64,000 nucleotides of DNA from Mycobacterium kiyosense. GTDB taxonomy: Bacteria; Actinomycetota; Actinomycetes; Mycobacteriales; Mycobacteriaceae. The first letter of the stretch is position 1; every line of letters starts with the position of its first letter. The notes beneath the pieces were generated by a model. It did not search any database. It worked only from the letters and a program-made list of their open reading frames with translations, and was not told the origin of the DNA. Shown piece by piece: positions 1 to 14,347 of this stretch. The stretch lies in contig AP025179.1 of NCBI GenBank assembly GCA_021654635.1, forward strand, positions 3,038,001 to 3,102,000. Reading direction: 5' to 3'. Both the position numbers and the translations under genes were made by a program.

Positions 1-933
<933 letters not shown>

Positions 934-952
934 AAGGCTCCCGAAACTAGAG

Positions 953-2308
953 ATGAACCACTCCAGCACCGTGCTCAGCGTGCTGGCCATTCTGGCGCTC
1001 ACGTTCGGTACCGCGGTGTTCGTCGCCGCCGAATTCTCCCTGACCGCGCTGGACCGCACCATCGTGGAGGCCAACGCACGCACCGGTTCGCGCCGGGACC
1101 GGTTCATCCGCCGAGCCCACCGGCGGCTGTCGTTTCAGCTGTCCGGCGCACAGCTGGGCATCTCCATCACCACCCTGGCCACCGGTTACCTGACCGACCC
1201 GCTGGTGGCCAACCTGCCGCATCCATGGTTCGACGCGATCGGAATGTCGGACAAGCTGGCAGACACCATCATGGCGATCCTGGCGCTGCTGGTGGTGACC
1301 TCGGTGTCGATGGTGTTCGGTGAGTTGGTCCCGAAGTACCTGGGGGTGGCGCGGCCGCTGCGCACCGCCCGCGCCGTGGTGCTGCCGCAGTGGCTGTTCT
1401 CGGTGCTGTTCACGCCGGCGATCCGGCTGACCAACGGAGCCGCCAACTGGATCGTGCGCCGATTCGGCATCGAGCCGGCCGAGGAACTGCGCTCGGCGCG
1501 CACGCCTCAGGAACTCGTGTCGCTGGTGCGGACCTCGGCGCGGCGGGGTTCGCTGGACGACGTCACCGCCTCCCTGATGCACCGGTCGCTGCAGTTCGGC
1601 ACGCTGACGGCCGAGGAGCTGATGACGCCGCGGTCGAAAATCGTCGCCCTGCAGACCGACGACACGGTCGCCGACCTGGTCGCCGCCGTCGCCGACACCG
1701 GTTTCTCCCGATTCCCGGTCGTGCAGGGCGACCTCGACGAAACGATCGGCATCGTGCACGTCAAACAGGTCTTCGAGGTGGCGCCCGCCGACCGGGCCAC
1801 CACCTTGCTGACGACGGTCGCCAAACCGGTCGCGGTGGTGCCGTCGACCCTCGACGGTGACGCGGTGATGGCCCAGATCCGGGCCAACGCCCTGCAGACG
1901 GCCATGGTCGTCGACGAGTACGGCGGCACGGCGGGGATGGTGACCGTAGAAGACCTGATCGAAGAGATCGTCGGCGACGTGCGCGACGAACACGACGACG
2001 CGACGCCGGACGTGGTGACCTCCGGCAGCGGCTGGCAGGTGTCGGGTCTGCTGCGCATCGACGAGGTGGAGACCGCCATCGGCTACCGGGCCCCGGAGGG
2101 ACCCTACGAGACGATCGGCGGGCTGGTGCTGCGCGAACTCGGACACATCCCGGTGGCCGGCGAATCCGTCGACCTGCCCGCGCTGGACCGCGACGGGCTG
2201 CCCGAGCAGTCGGTGCGCTGGCGGGCCAAGGTGGTGCAACTGGACGGGCGGCGAATCGACCAGCTCGAACTGAGCGAACTGCCCCGCACGGACGGGGGCG
2301 AGCGATGA
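953..2308 (+). CDS. CNNM/CorC-type membrane protein with CBS pair (Rv1842c-like)
   Basis: A 451-residue protein. The N-terminal DUF21 (CNNM) transmembrane domain, about residues 1-190, has several hydrophobic helices. A CBS-domain pair follows (about 215-345, including [22 protein letters not shown]), then a C-terminal CorC_HlyC domain (about 350-440, [14 protein letters not shown]). This order is typical of proteins often annotated as hemolysin-like and related to Mg2+/Co2+ efflux; the transported ion cannot be read from sequence. The gene overlaps the next paralogous gene by 4 bp (ATGA), indicating translational coupling. Confidence 0.9.
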   Translation: MNHSSTVLSVLAILALTFGTAVFVAAEFSLTALDRTIVEANARTGSRRDRFIRRAHRRLSFQLSGAQLGISITTLATGYLTDPLVANLPHPWFDAIGMSDKLADTIMAILALLVVTSVSMVFGELVPKYLGVARPLRTARAVVLPQWLFSVLFTPAIRLTNGAANWIVRRFGIEPAEELRSARTPQELVSLVRTSARRGSLDDVTASLMHRSLQFGTLTAEELMTPRSKIVALQTDDTVADLVAAVADTGFSRFPVVQGDLDETIGIVHVKQVFEVAPADRATTLLTTVAKPVAVVPSTLDGDAVMAQIRANALQTAMVVDEYGGTAGMVTVEDLIEEIVGDVRDEHDDATPDVVTSGSGWQVSGLLRIDEVETAIGYRAPEGPYETIGGLVLRELGHIPVAGESVDLPALDRDGLPEQSVRWRAKVVQLDGRRIDQLELSELPRTDGGER

Positions 2309-3402
2309 ACCCGGTGCTGGCGGTGGCGTTGGCGCTGCTGCTGATCGCGCTCAACGCGTTCTTCGTGGGGGCCGAGTTCGCGCTGATCTCGGCGCGGCGG
2401 GACCGCCTGGAGGCGCTGGCCGAACAGGGCCGCGCCAGCGCGGTGACCGTGATCCGGGCCGGTGAACAACTACCCGCGATGCTGGCCGGCGCCCAGCTGG
2501 GCGTCACGGTGGCCTCGCTGTTGCTGGGCCGGATCGCCGAACCGGCGGTGGCCGAAGTGCTGCGCAACTGGTTCGGCATGGCCGGGCTGTATCCCGCGCT
2601 GGTGCACACCCTGGCGTTCGTGGTCGCGCTGGCTCTCGTGGTGACGCTGCACGTGCTGCTCGGCGAGATGGTGCCCAAGAACATCGCGTTGGCCGGTCCG
2701 GAGCGCACCGCGATGCTGCTGGTCCCGGCGTACCTGCCGTACGTGCGCGCCGCGCGGCCGATCATCGTGCTGTACAACAAGTGCGCGAACGCCATCCTGC
2801 GGCTGCTGGGGGTGGAGCCCAAGGACGAACTCGACATCACGGTGTCCACCGTGGAACTGTCCGACATGATCGCCGAGTCGCTGTCCGAAGGCCTGCTCGA
2901 CGAGGAGGAACACGTCCGGCTGACGCTGGCGCTGCGGGTACGCACCCGGGTGGTCGGCGACGTCGCGGTCCCGCTGGCCAAGGTGCACGCGGTGCCGGTG
3001 GCCGCCGAAGGGACGGGACCCACCATCGGTGCGATCGAGCAGGCGCTGGCGCAGACCGGCTACTCACGGTTCCCGGTGGTGAACGGCGCCGGGGATTACA
3101 TCGGATACCTGCACATCAAGGATGTGCTGGCGCTGGGAACCGACCCGGCGACGGTGATCGACCTGGCGCTGGTGCGCCCGCTGCCGCGGCTGCCGCAGTC
3201 GCTCGGCCTGCCCGAGGCGCTGTCCCGGATGCGTCGCAGTAACAGCCACCTGGCCCTGGTCACCACCGATGACGGCGACGACACCGCCAAGAGCACCACC
3301 CGTAGCCAGGTGGTGGCGATGGTGGCGCTGGAGGACCTGGTGGAAGATTTGCTCGGCCGCATGCGCGAGGGGGCGCCCGGGTCCGATCAGCGGCCCGTAT
3401 GA
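2305..3402 (+). CDS. CNNM/CBS membrane protein, shorter paralogue (Rv1841c-like)
   Basis: A 365-residue protein with the same DUF21 membrane domain (about residues 1-190, including [20 protein letters not shown]) and a CBS pair (about 215-355, ending [18 protein letters not shown]). It lacks the C-terminal CorC_HlyC domain of its upstream neighbour. The ATG overlaps the upstream stop codon. The two proteins may form a heteromeric membrane complex; that is inference from the coupling and paralogy. In M. tuberculosis, a PE_PGRS gene and a toxin-antitoxin pair lie downstream before glcB (from memory); here glcB follows after 262 bp. Confidence 0.88.
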   Translation: MNPVLAVALALLLIALNAFFVGAEFALISARRDRLEALAEQGRASAVTVIRAGEQLPAMLAGAQLGVTVASLLLGRIAEPAVAEVLRNWFGMAGLYPALVHTLAFVVALALVVTLHVLLGEMVPKNIALAGPERTAMLLVPAYLPYVRAARPIIVLYNKCANAILRLLGVEPKDELDITVSTVELSDMIAESLSEGLLDEEEHVRLTLALRVRTRVVGDVAVPLAKVHAVPVAAEGTGPTIGAIEQALAQTGYSRFPVVNGAGDYIGYLHIKDVLALGTDPATVIDLALVRPLPRLPQSLGLPEALSRMRRSNSHLALVTTDDGDDTAKSTTRSQVVAMVALEDLVEDLLGRMREGAPGSDQRPV

Positions 3403-3563
3403 TCTTCAGCGGCCGCGGGTACCAGTGCCGAGGGGAACGAATTTCCCGGTGCCCGCCGTTGCCACAAAGCGATTCGCCCGCGGCGACGGCGTTGCTGCGG
3501 ATGCCGCGTCAGCGCGCCACGACCCGGCGTCACAAGCGGGCCGGGCTAGGATCGTCGGGGCTC

Positions 3564-3589
3564 GTCAGGCTACCGGTGGGTAGGCTGAC
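3564..3589. promoter_or_regulatory. Inverted repeat upstream of glcB
   Basis: Two 11-base arms, GTCAGGCTACC (3564-3574) and GGTAGGCTGAC (3579-3589), flank a 4-base centre and match at 10 of 11 pairs. The repeat ends 75 bp before the glcB start, in the 262-bp gap after the CNNM gene pair. It could be an operator for glcB, a 5' UTR hairpin, or a terminator stem without a U tract. The sequence alone does not decide. Confidence 0.45.
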
Positions 3590-3664
3590 GGTAGCTGATC
3601 CTGGTCCGACGAGGGTGCGTGCGGGCTGGTGAAGGGCCATAACGGGCCGTTACGGAGGAGAACG

Positions 3665-5854
3665 ATGACTGAGCGTGTTACCCAGGGCAACTTGCGGATT
3701 GCCCGGGTGCTGTACGACTTCGTGAACAACGAAGCCCTGCCCGGCACCGGTATCGACCCGGACAGCTTCTGGGCCGGCGTGGACAAGGTGGTGACCGATC
3801 TCACCCCGCGTAACCAGGAGCTGCTGGCGATCCGCGACGAGCTGCAGGCCCAGATCGACAAGTGGCACCGGCTGCGGGTGCTCGAGCCGCTCGACCCGGA
3901 GGCCTACCGGCAGTTCCTCACCGAGATCGGCTACCTGCTGCCGGAGCCGGACGACTTCACCATCACCACCTCCGGTGTCGACGACGAGATCACCACGACC
4001 GCCGGCCCGCAGCTGGTGGTGCCGGTGCTCAACGCGCGGTTCGCGCTCAACGCGGCCAACGCCCGCTGGGGTTCGCTGTACGACGCCCTGTACGGCACCG
4101 ACGTCATTCCCGAGGACGACGGCGCCGAGAAGGGCTCGGGGTACAACAAGGTGCGCGGCGACAAGGTGATCGCCTACGCGCGTGATTTCCTGGACGGCGC
4201 GGTTCCGCTGGCGTCGGGATCCTGGGCGAACGCGGGTGGACTGAGCATCGTCGACGGCGCGCTACAGATCGAGGTCGGCGGTCAAACCACCGGGTTGGCC
4301 AGTCCGGAGAAGTTCGTCGGATACAGCGGCGAACTCGGCGCACCCGACTGGTCGGTGCTGTTGGTCAACAACGGCCTGCACATCGAGATCCTGGTCGACC
4401 CCGAGTCGCCGATCGGCAAGACCGACGCCGCCGGCATCAAGGACGTGGTGCTCGAATCGGCGATCACCACCATCATGGACTTCGAGGACTCGGTGGCCGC
4501 GGTCGACGCCGACGACAAGGTGCTCGGCTACCGCAATTGGCTCGGGCTCAACAAGGGTGACCTGGCCGAAGAGGTCAGCAAGGACGGCAAGTCGTTCACC
4601 CGCAAGCTCAACGCCGACCGCACCTACACCCGCCCCGGCGGCGACGGGGAACTGACCCTGCCCGGGCGCAGCCTGATGTTCGTGCGCAACGTCGGACATC
4701 TGATGACCAACGACGCGATCGTGGACGCCGACGGCAACGAGGTCCCCGAGGGCATCCAGGACGCCCTGTTCACCGGATTGACCGCCATCCATGGCTTGAA
4801 GAGCACCGATGACAACGGTCCGCTGATCAACAGCCGTACCGGCTCGGTGTACATCGTCAAGCCGAAGATGCACGGCCCCGAAGAGGTCGCGTTCACCTGC
4901 GAGCTGTTCAGCCGGGTGGAGGACGTCCTGGGGCTGCCGCAGTCCACCCTCAAGGTCGGCATCATGGACGAGGAGCGCCGCACCACGGTCAACCTCAAGG
5001 CGTGCATCAAGGCGGCGGCCGACCGCGTCGTATTCATCAACACCGGCTTCCTGGACCGCACCGGTGACGAGATCCACACCTCGATGGAGGCGGGTCCAAT
5101 GATCCGCAAGGGTGCGATGAAGAACACCACCTGGATCAAGGCCTACGAGGACGCCAACGTCGACACCGGCCTGGCCGCCGGTTTCGCCGGCAAGGCCCAG
5201 ATCGGCAAGGGCATGTGGGCGATGACCGAGCTGATGGCCGACATGGTGGAGCAGAAGATCGGCCAGCCCAAAGCCGGCGCCACCACCGCGTGGGTGCCGT
5301 CTCCGACGGCGGCGACGCTGCACGCCATGCACTACCACCAGGTCGACGTGTTCGCGGTGCAGAAGGAACTCGAAGGCAAGCGGCGCACCACCATCGAGGA
5401 ACTGCTGACCGTCCCGCTGGCCAAAGAGCTGGCCTGGGCGCCGGAGGAGATCCGCGAGGAGGTCGACAACAACTGCCAGTCCATCCTCGGTTATGTGGTG
5501 CGCTGGATCGACCAGGGCGTGGGTTGTTCGAAAGTGCCCGACATCCACAATGTGGCCCTGATGGAGGACCGCGCGACGCTGCGCATCTCCAGCCAGCTGC
5601 TGGCCAACTGGCTGCGGCACGGCGTGATCACCGCCGAGGATGTGCGCGCCAGCCTGGAACGGATGGCGCCGCTGGTCGACAAGCAGAACGAGGGCGACGC
5701 GGCGTACCTTCCGATGGCGCCGAACTTCGACGACAGCATCGCCTTCCTGGCGGCGCAGGAGCTGATCCTGTCCGGCGGCCAGCAGCCCAACGGCTACACC
5801 GAGCCGATCCTGCACCGCCGTCGTCGGGAATTCAAAGCTCGCGCCGGCGTGTAG
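3665..5854 (+). CDS. glcB: Malate synthase G
   Basis: Condenses glyoxylate with acetyl-CoA to malate in the glyoxylate shunt. The start is the ATG at 3665 preceded by GGAGG, giving [19 protein letters not shown]; an upstream in-frame ATG at 3629 has no comparable ribosome site. The 729-residue product matches the GlcB family throughout. It has the [15 protein letters not shown] region, where the catalytic arginine of the M. tuberculosis enzyme lies, and [20 protein letters not shown], which carries the active-site cysteine and the catalytic aspartate. The protein ends at [13 protein letters not shown], lacking the extra roughly dozen residues of the M. tuberculosis protein (from memory). Confidence 0.96.
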   Translation: MTERVTQGNLRIARVLYDFVNNEALPGTGIDPDSFWAGVDKVVTDLTPRNQELLAIRDELQAQIDKWHRLRVLEPLDPEAYRQFLTEIGYLLPEPDDFTITTSGVDDEITTTAGPQLVVPVLNARFALNAANARWGSLYDALYGTDVIPEDDGAEKGSGYNKVRGDKVIAYARDFLDGAVPLASGSWANAGGLSIVDGALQIEVGGQTTGLASPEKFVGYSGELGAPDWSVLLVNNGLHIEILVDPESPIGKTDAAGIKDVVLESAITTIMDFEDSVAAVDADDKVLGYRNWLGLNKGDLAEEVSKDGKSFTRKLNADRTYTRPGGDGELTLPGRSLMFVRNVGHLMTNDAIVDADGNEVPEGIQDALFTGLTAIHGLKSTDDNGPLINSRTGSVYIVKPKMHGPEEVAFTCELFSRVEDVLGLPQSTLKVGIMDEERRTTVNLKACIKAAADRVVFINTGFLDRTGDEIHTSMEAGPMIRKGAMKNTTWIKAYEDANVDTGLAAGFAGKAQIGKGMWAMTELMADMVEQKIGQPKAGATTAWVPSPTAATLHAMHYHQVDVFAVQKELEGKRRTTIEELLTVPLAKELAWAPEEIREEVDNNCQSILGYVVRWIDQGVGCSKVPDIHNVALMEDRATLRISSQLLANWLRHGVITAEDVRASLERMAPLVDKQNEGDAAYLPMAPNFDDSIAFLAAQELILSGGQQPNGYTEPILHRRRREFKARAGV

Positions 5855-5859
5855 CCAGC

Positions 5860-5873
5860 CCGCCGACCGGCGG
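5860..5873 (+). terminator. Possible terminator hairpin after glcB
   Basis: CCGCC-GACC-GGCGG forms a perfect 5-bp GC stem with a 4-base loop, starting 6 bases after the glcB stop and 41 bases before the next gene. There is no U tract, as is common for mycobacterial terminators. The short stem makes this tentative. Confidence 0.35.
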
Positions 5874-5914
5874 CAACCTGCACACGATTTCACGGAGAGG
5901 ACGCACAGACCGGC

Positions 5915-8050
5915 ATGGGTAGGCACAGCAAGCCCGACCCCGACGATTCCCTACCCGACGACGAGCCGTTCGACCGGGGCTCGGAGTATCAGGAGCGCGG
6001 CGAGCAGGCCGGCGCCGGGGAGTCCGTCGAGTCTGCCGCGTCTGACGAACCGTTCGGTTCCGGGTACCCGGAACCGGCCGAGAAAGAGTATCCGGTTCCC
6101 AGCGCGTACCCCGCGGACGACGTCTATGCGGCCGAGGACAGCTTTTCCGACCATCGGGAGGATTTCGGGCAATACCCGTTCGGTGGGGAGCACACCGCAC
6201 CCGAAGCCGACGACTACCCCGACTTCGGCGCCCGCCCGGACAGTCCAGAGCCGCCGGCGGCTGCGGCTCCCGCTTCCCGGTTCAGCGCGGGTCATCGGGG
6301 GCTGCCCGGTTGGCAGGGCGGGCACCGCAGCACGAGCGGTCGCCGCGGCGTCAGCATCGGGGTGATCGTGGCACTGGTCACCGTCGTGGTGTTGGTCGCC
6401 GGGGTGATCCTGTGGCGCTTCTTCGGTGGCTCCCACGACTCGCAGTCCGCCGCCGCGCGCTGCCTGGCCGGTAAGGATTCGGTCGCCGTACTGGCCGATC
6501 CCACCATCGTCGACCAGGTCAAACAGCTGGCCGAGGCCTACAACGCGCAGGCCGGGCCGATCGGTGACCGGTGCGTGCCGGTGACGGTCAAACCGGCCGC
6601 GTCCGACGCGGTCATCAGCGGCTTCATCGGCAAGTGGCCGGCCGAACTCGGCAACCAACCGGGCTTGTGGATTCCCGGGAGTTCGATTTCGGCGGCGCGC
6701 CTGGCCGGAGCTGCCGGCCAGAAGACCATCAGCGACAGCCGGTCGCTGGTGAGTTCGCCGGTGCTGCTGGCGATCCGGCCCGAGTTCCAGTCGGTGCTGG
6801 CCAAACAGGACTGGGCGGCGCTGCCCGGCCTGCAGACCAACCCCACGTCGATGGCCGGGTTGAACCAGCCGTCGTGGGGTTCTTTGCGGCTGGCGATGCC
6901 GATCACCGGCAACGGCGACGCGGCCTACCTGGCAGGCGAGGCGATCGCGGCGGCGTCGGTGCCCGCCGGGGCCCCGCCGACCGGTGGTGCCGGCGCGGTG
7001 CGCTCGCTGATGAGCGCGCAACCCAAGCTGTCCGACGACTCGCTGAACGAGGCGTTCAACGCGCTGCTCAAGCCGGGCGCCAAAGCCGACGAGGTGGCCG
7101 CGGCGCCGGTACACGCGGTGGCCACCACCGAACAGCAGTTGTTCCAGCGCGGTCAGTCGACCCCCGACGCGAAGAGCAAGCTGACCTCCTGGCTGCCCTC
7201 CGGCCCGGTTCCGGTGGCCGACTACCCGACCGTGCTGCTCAGCGGCGCCTGGCTGTCGCAGGAGCAGACGACGGCGGCGAGCGCGTTCTCCCGGTTTATG
7301 CGCACCCCCGCGCAGCAGGCCAAGCTGGCCGAGGCCGGATTCCGGGTCAAAGACGTCAAGCCGCCGAGCAGCCCGGTGACCGGCTTCGCAGCGCTGCCCG
7401 CCACGCTGTCGGTCGGTGACGACGCCACCCGCGCCACGCTGGCCGACACCATGGCCACACCGTCCAGCGGGGTGGCCGCGACCATCATGCTCGACCAGTC
7501 GTTGCCGACCGACGACGGCGGCGGCAAGACCCGGCTGGCCAACGTGATCGCGGCGCTCAGCAACAGGATCCGGGCGCTGCCGCCCACCGCGGTGATCGGC
7601 CTGTGGACCTTCGACGGTCACGAAGGACGCTCCGAGGTGGCGGCCGGGCCGCTCGCCGACCAGGTCAACGGTCAGCCCCGCACGGCGGCACTGACCGCGG
7701 CGCTGGACCGGCAGTACTCGTCGGGCGGCGGTGCGGTGTCGTTCACCACCCTGCGCATGATCTACCAGGACATGAAGACCAATTACCGTGCCGGACAAGC
7801 GAATTCGATTCTGGTGATCACCGCCGGGCCGCACACCGACCAGTCCCTGGACGGGGCCGGGCTGCAGGAGTTCATCAGAACCGCCGCCGACCCGGCCAAA
7901 CCCATCGCGGTCAACATCATCGACTTCGGCGGGGACCCCGACCGGGCCACCTGGGAAGCGGTCGCCAAGCTCAGTGGCGGCAGCTATCAGAACCTGCCGA
8001 CCTCGGCCACCCCCGAGCTGGCATCCGCGGTCGAGACGTTCCTCGGCTAG
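5915..8050 (+). CDS. Membrane-anchored VWA-domain protein (Rv1836c-like)
   Basis: A 711-residue protein with three parts. An acidic, proline-rich cytoplasmic region covers about residues 1-140. A single transmembrane helix (about 146-168, GVIVALVTVVVLVAGVILW) follows. The large extracytoplasmic part has a solute-binding-protein-like region (about 180-510) and a C-terminal von Willebrand factor A domain (about 518-711, starting near MLDQSLPTDD). The metal-binding DxSxS motif is imperfect (DQSLP), so metal binding is uncertain. A GGAGAGG-like ribosome site precedes the ATG. Function is unknown; the layout suggests a cell-envelope adaptor. The gene ends tail-to-tail with the next one. Confidence 0.85.
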   Translation: MGRHSKPDPDDSLPDDEPFDRGSEYQERGEQAGAGESVESAASDEPFGSGYPEPAEKEYPVPSAYPADDVYAAEDSFSDHREDFGQYPFGGEHTAPEADDYPDFGARPDSPEPPAAAAPASRFSAGHRGLPGWQGGHRSTSGRRGVSIGVIVALVTVVVLVAGVILWRFFGGSHDSQSAAARCLAGKDSVAVLADPTIVDQVKQLAEAYNAQAGPIGDRCVPVTVKPAASDAVISGFIGKWPAELGNQPGLWIPGSSISAARLAGAAGQKTISDSRSLVSSPVLLAIRPEFQSVLAKQDWAALPGLQTNPTSMAGLNQPSWGSLRLAMPITGNGDAAYLAGEAIAAASVPAGAPPTGGAGAVRSLMSAQPKLSDDSLNEAFNALLKPGAKADEVAAAPVHAVATTEQQLFQRGQSTPDAKSKLTSWLPSGPVPVADYPTVLLSGAWLSQEQTTAASAFSRFMRTPAQQAKLAEAGFRVKDVKPPSSPVTGFAALPATLSVGDDATRATLADTMATPSSGVAATIMLDQSLPTDDGGGKTRLANVIAALSNRIRALPPTAVIGLWTFDGHEGRSEVAAGPLADQVNGQPRTAALTAALDRQYSSGGGAVSFTTLRMIYQDMKTNYRAGQANSILVITAGPHTDQSLDGAGLQEFIRTAADPAKPIAVNIIDFGGDPDRATWEAVAKLSGGSYQNLPTSATPELASAVETFLG

Positions 8051-8886
8051 GGTGCGGGCGCTTCGCCGAACCGGGCCAGGACCATCGTCGCTGACACGGC
8101 TACGGCGAAGCCCAGAACGACTACCCAGCCCAAGCCGTCGCGGGCCCGGTCACCGAGCCACACCGCCCCTACCAGAGCGGGCGCGATCGTCTCCCCCACG
8201 ACCATCGCCGCCACGGTCGTGGTGACGGATCCGCGCTGCAGCCCGGAGGTGAGCAGCAGGAACCCGGCGGCCCCGCCACCCGCCGCCGCGTACAGGGCCG
8301 GGTTGGTGTAGAAGTCGGCCTTGGTCGGGTCGATGCGGTCCAAGAGCCGCACCCCCACCTCCACGACGCCGAAACCGGTCCCCGCGGCGAAGCCCAGCGC
8401 GAGCGCCCGGGCATGGTCTGCCAACCGTCCCGCGAGCGCTCCGGCGACGAATACCACGGCAACGACGCCGATCAGCGCCCAGCCCAGCCCGGCCGGGGCG
8501 CGGTGAAAGTGACCGGGGCCGGCGGCCAGTGCAAGCACCGCGAGACTGACGCAAACCACGCCGATGGCCGTCCACTCGGCCGGGGACAGGTGCGCCGACA
8601 ACACCCATGCGGCCACCACGCCGGCGACCGCGATCGAGGCGGCCAGCGCGGCCGCCACCACATAGATCGGGACCAAGCGCAGCGCGGCGACCTGCAACAA
8701 GAAGCCCAGGCCGTCAAGACCGACGCCGACCAGATAGCGCCATTGACGGCCGGCGTGCAACAGCAGTCTGGCATCCACACCCGAGTTGCTGCCGGTCTGC
8801 ACCGTTCGGGCTGCCGCGGCTTGCAGCACCGTCGCAGAGCCGTAACACAACGAACATCCCAGGGCGAGCACAAAGCCGATCAGCAC
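8047..8886 (-). CDS. DMT/EamA-type integral membrane protein
   Basis: A 279-residue, strongly hydrophobic protein with about nine or ten predicted helices spaced like drug/metabolite transporters (for example GFVLALGCSLCYGSATVLQ at the N-terminus and GLGWVVVLGFAVAVSATMVL at the C-terminus). No substrate can be inferred. Its stop codon interlocks with that of the VWA gene: the palindrome CTAG at 8047-8050 provides TAG on both strands. In M. tuberculosis the space between Rv1836c and gcvB is filled by other genes (from memory), so this gene is a local difference. Confidence 0.75.
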   Translation of the reverse strand: MLIGFVLALGCSLCYGSATVLQAAAARTVQTGSNSGVDARLLLHAGRQWRYLVGVGLDGLGFLLQVAALRLVPIYVVAAALAASIAVAGVVAAWVLSAHLSPAEWTAIGVVCVSLAVLALAAGPGHFHRAPAGLGWALIGVVAVVFVAGALAGRLADHARALALGFAAGTGFGVVEVGVRLLDRIDPTKADFYTNPALYAAAGGGAAGFLLLTSGLQRGSVTTTVAAMVVGETIAPALVGAVWLGDRARDGLGWVVVLGFAVAVSATMVLARFGEAPAP

Positions 8887-8946
8887 GCACCGACAATACG
8901 GCGCACGGGACTCATCGGCTGCTCGGCGGCGAACCGGCGCGACCCG

Positions 8947-11772
<2,826 letters not shown>

Positions 11773-11825
11773 GAATGGGCTCCTAGCGGCAGAGGACTAG
11801 CGGCCCTCCCCCTCTGTCTTCACTC

Positions 11826-12016
11826 GTGCACCGAGCGCCTGAGAGATTCGGCCGCCACTAGGCGCCTTTCCCCATCGGCGGGTGAGGGACCCGCCGGGTC
11901 CGACACCGCTTTCCAGAGGCATCGTTGTCCGGCGCGGTCCGGGTGCCTGAGAGGTTGACGGAGAGGTGTTGCTCCTTCGGCGTCTGTGGCTGGCGGCCAC
12001 AGAACTCTCCCGCGCG
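11826..12016 (-). promoter_or_regulatory. Tandem glycine riboswitch upstream of gcvB
   Basis: Read on the minus strand, the leader shows the conserved glycine-aptamer elements twice. Aptamer 1 has GGGAGAG (near 12005-12012), CGCCGAAGGAGCAA (near 11968-11981) and CCUCUCAGGCA (near 11944-11954). Aptamer 2 has CGCCGAUGGGGAAA (near 11867-11880) and UCUCUCAGGCG (near 11836-11846). Two aptamers in series before a glycine-cleavage gene is the classical arrangement (Rfam glycine family). About 53 bases between the second aptamer and the GTG start must hold the expression platform. Boundaries are approximate. Confidence 0.9.
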
Positions 12017-12052
12017 AGAGCGATGCGCGGTCCAGTTTACGCTGCCGCGTGG

Positions 12053-12685
12053 TCAGCCGATCTTGCGGTCGCGGTGCTTGCGCCGGGAAGCCAGCTCGTC
12101 CTCGGGGGCGGCGATCGATTCGCCACCGTCGGCGCGCTCGCCGGGGAAATCGGCGATCACGCCGGTCAGCTCGCGCATCGCGCCGGACACCGCGATGCCG
12201 AACACCCCCTGGCCGCCCTGCAACAGGTCGACCACCTCTTCGGCCGAAGTGCACTCGTACACACTGGTGCCGTCGGAGAACAGGGTGATGTTGGCCAGGT
12301 CCTGGACGCCGCGCTGGCGCAGATGGTCGACCGCGACGCGGATGTTGTGCAGCGAGATCCCGGTGTCGAGCAGACGCTTGACGATCTTGAGCACCAGGAT
12401 GTCTTTGAACGAGTAGAGCCGCTGGCTGCCCGAACCGGCCGCGCCGCGGATCGACGGCACCACCAGCGAGGTGCGGGCCCAGTAGTCCAGCTGGCGGTAG
12501 GTGATACCGGCAATCTGGCAGGCGCTCGGCCCGCGGTAACCCACCAGTTCGTCGGGCACCGAATCGTCCGGGAACAAGCCGGGCTGCACGGGTTCGGCCA
12601 CCGGGCCGCTCGGGCCGCTCTGGGTGGTTGAAGTGGCCGTGCGGTCGGCAAGATCCAGCTGTTCTTGACGTGGCTGCTCGCTCAC
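12053..12685 (-). CDS. resR: MerR-family regulator (Rv1830-like)
   Basis: A 210-residue MerR-type regulator. The winged helix-turn-helix spans about residues 48-120 (ACQIAGITYRQLDYWARTSL ... QRLYSFKDILVLKIVKRLL). A C-terminal region with GVFGIAVSGAMRELTGVIADFP follows, and no metal-binding cysteine cluster is present. The start is GTG at 12685 after AGAGGA. It matches M. tuberculosis Rv1830, which has been named resR because mutations in it were linked to faster regrowth after antibiotic exposure (established knowledge). The stop lies only about 35 bases before the gcvB riboswitch, so readthrough into that leader is possible. Confidence 0.88.
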   Translation of the reverse strand: MSEQPRQEQLDLADRTATSTTQSGPSGPVAEPVQPGLFPDDSVPDELVGYRGPSACQIAGITYRQLDYWARTSLVVPSIRGAAGSGSQRLYSFKDILVLKIVKRLLDTGISLHNIRVAVDHLRQRGVQDLANITLFSDGTSVYECTSAEEVVDLLQGGQGVFGIAVSGAMRELTGVIADFPGERADGGESIAAPEDELASRRKHRDRKIG

Positions 12686-12952
12686 GGTGCGTCCTCTCGC
12701 CGATCGCGCTGTGGTCTAAAGCTGCGGCACTGGCTGCCCCAACAGCCACGCTATCTCAGGTCCGAGTGTTAGAAGAGCATACGCTGTTCGGTGGCTGCCG
12801 TGCTCTGGGTTGAATCATCAACTCGTCAAAGTATGGCGGGCACCCGGATGAGTGGGTGGTATCCCGCGGGCGTGTCGACAATCCGATGTGTGATATGAGA
12901 CGCATCCGTGACCCGGATTGGGTACCGGGCCAGACTGCCGCGCTGCGGGTGG

Positions 12953-13447
12953 TCAGGTGGCCTTGAAATCGTCGGGCGAGACGCTGTCGAGGAACTCTTT
13001 GAACTTCTCCACCTCGTCCTCACGGACGGCGGTGCCGGCTTCCTCGTCGCCCTCGTCGGGAATCAGCAGACCGGCGGCGGCCAGCACCGACTCCTCGACA
13101 TAGATCGGCACGTTGACCCGCAGCGCGATCGCCACCGAGTCCGAGGGCCGAGCGGACACCTTGATGTCCCGGTCGAAGATCAGGTCCGCGTAGAAGGTGC
13201 CCTCCTGCAGGTCCACGATGCGCACCTCCTTGAGCGAATGCCCAAGCGCGGCAATGAGATCCCTGATCAGGTCATGGGTCAGCGGGCGCGGCGGTTCCAC
13301 GCCCTGCTGCTCCAGTGCGATCGCCGCAGCCTCCGACTGGCCGATCCAGATCGGCAGATAGCGGTCACCGTCGGTTTCGCGCAGCAGCAGAACCGGCTGG
13401 TTCTGCGGTTGCTCCACGCGAATGCCGACAACACGTACTTCACCCAT
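12953..13447 (-). CDS. Bifunctional nuclease/DUF151 family protein (Rv1829-like)
   Basis: A 164-residue protein starting at MGEVRVVGIRVEQPQNQPVL, preceded by GGAGGG 8 bases upstream; longer in-frame starts upstream have no ribosome site. It has the DUF151 core (LPIWIGQSEAAAIALEQQG ... FYADLIFDRDIKVSARPSDS ... PIYVEESVL) and an acidic tail. Related plant and Thermotoga proteins have reported nuclease activity, but activity here is unproven. It sits between two MerR genes, as in M. tuberculosis. The 267 bp downstream (12686-12952) hold no recognisable gene. Confidence 0.88.
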   Translation of the reverse strand: MGEVRVVGIRVEQPQNQPVLLLRETDGDRYLPIWIGQSEAAAIALEQQGVEPPRPLTHDLIRDLIAALGHSLKEVRIVDLQEGTFYADLIFDRDIKVSARPSDSVAIALRVNVPIYVEESVLAAAGLLIPDEGDEEAGTAVREDEVEKFKEFLDSVSPDDFKAT

Positions 13448-13600
13448 CTGTGTCTGCCCTCCGCACGCCGCAATGTCCGCTTCAGCGCTCGGTGATCCGG
13501 CCGGGAAAAACGGCCGGAAAACGACGAGGTGCGCATGGCCTGACCCTGCGGTCAACCGACCATCCCGTCGAACACCAAGCTGTCGTCCGAAGTCTAGTCC

Positions 13601-14347
13601 TCACCGGTGCAGAACGTCGCGAACGGCGGACTTGATCAGCGAGGTGTGCAACGTGATCGCCAGCGCGGCCACCTCACGGGCCAAGTCGTCGGCACGGTCA
13701 CGCGCACCGGCCTTGTCCGCTTTGACCAGCGGTCCGGCGATCTGGGCGATCAGGTCCGACTGCCGGTCGGCCGCGGACCGGAAAGCACGCAGATGCCGGG
13801 GCTCGACACCGTAATCGGCCAGCGCGCGGGCACATTGGAGGATCACGACCGCGTGCTCGTCGAAGAAGCCGCCCGGCCCGGTGGTGATCACCCCCGCCTT
13901 CAGCAGGGCGCTCAGCAGCGCGTCGTCGACTCCGGCGCGTTCCAGCAGGGCTTCCCGGCGCAGCCGCGCCCCAGCCGGCGACACGGCGCCGGACTCGACG
14001 CCCGCGGCCGGACCGGCATCGGAGTCGTTGACCGACACCAAACGCGGTATCCCGTAAGGAGATCCGATGGCGGGCAGTTCGCCGTCGGGCAGGGCGTCGA
14101 GCTGGGCCCGGATCACTTTCAGCGGCAGGTAATGATCCCGCTGGGCGGTCAGGATGAACCGCAGCCGCGCACAGTCGTACGCGGTGAACCGGCGATAGCC
14201 CGAAGCCGCCCGCTGCGGCGTCACCAACCCTTCGGCCTCCAGGAAGCGAATCTTGGAGATGGTGACATCGGGGAAGTCGGGTCGCAGCAGGTCCAGGACC
14301 GCCCCGATCGACATCCCGGTGAGTGCCGGGCTATCGGGCGCGCTCAC
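13601..14347 (-). CDS. MerR-family regulator (Rv1828-like)
   Basis: A 248-residue MerR-type regulator. The N-terminal winged helix (about 12-85) includes [19 protein letters not shown] and [21 protein letters not shown] linker and a helical C-terminal region (about 150-248, [20 protein letters not shown]) follow, with no metal-binding cysteines. The GTG start shares its first G with the garA stop (TAGTG), a 1-bp overlap and clear translational coupling. This ties the regulator to the GarA/glycine-cleavage group. Confidence 0.92.
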   Translation of the reverse strand: MSAPDSPALTGMSIGAVLDLLRPDFPDVTISKIRFLEAEGLVTPQRAASGYRRFTAYDCARLRFILTAQRDHYLPLKVIRAQLDALPDGELPAIGSPYGIPRLVSVNDSDAGPAAGVESGAVSPAGARLRREALLERAGVDDALLSALLKAGVITTGPGGFFDEHAVVILQCARALADYGVEPRHLRAFRSAADRQSDLIAQIAGPLVKADKAGARDRADDLAREVAALAITLHTSLIKSAVRDVLHR

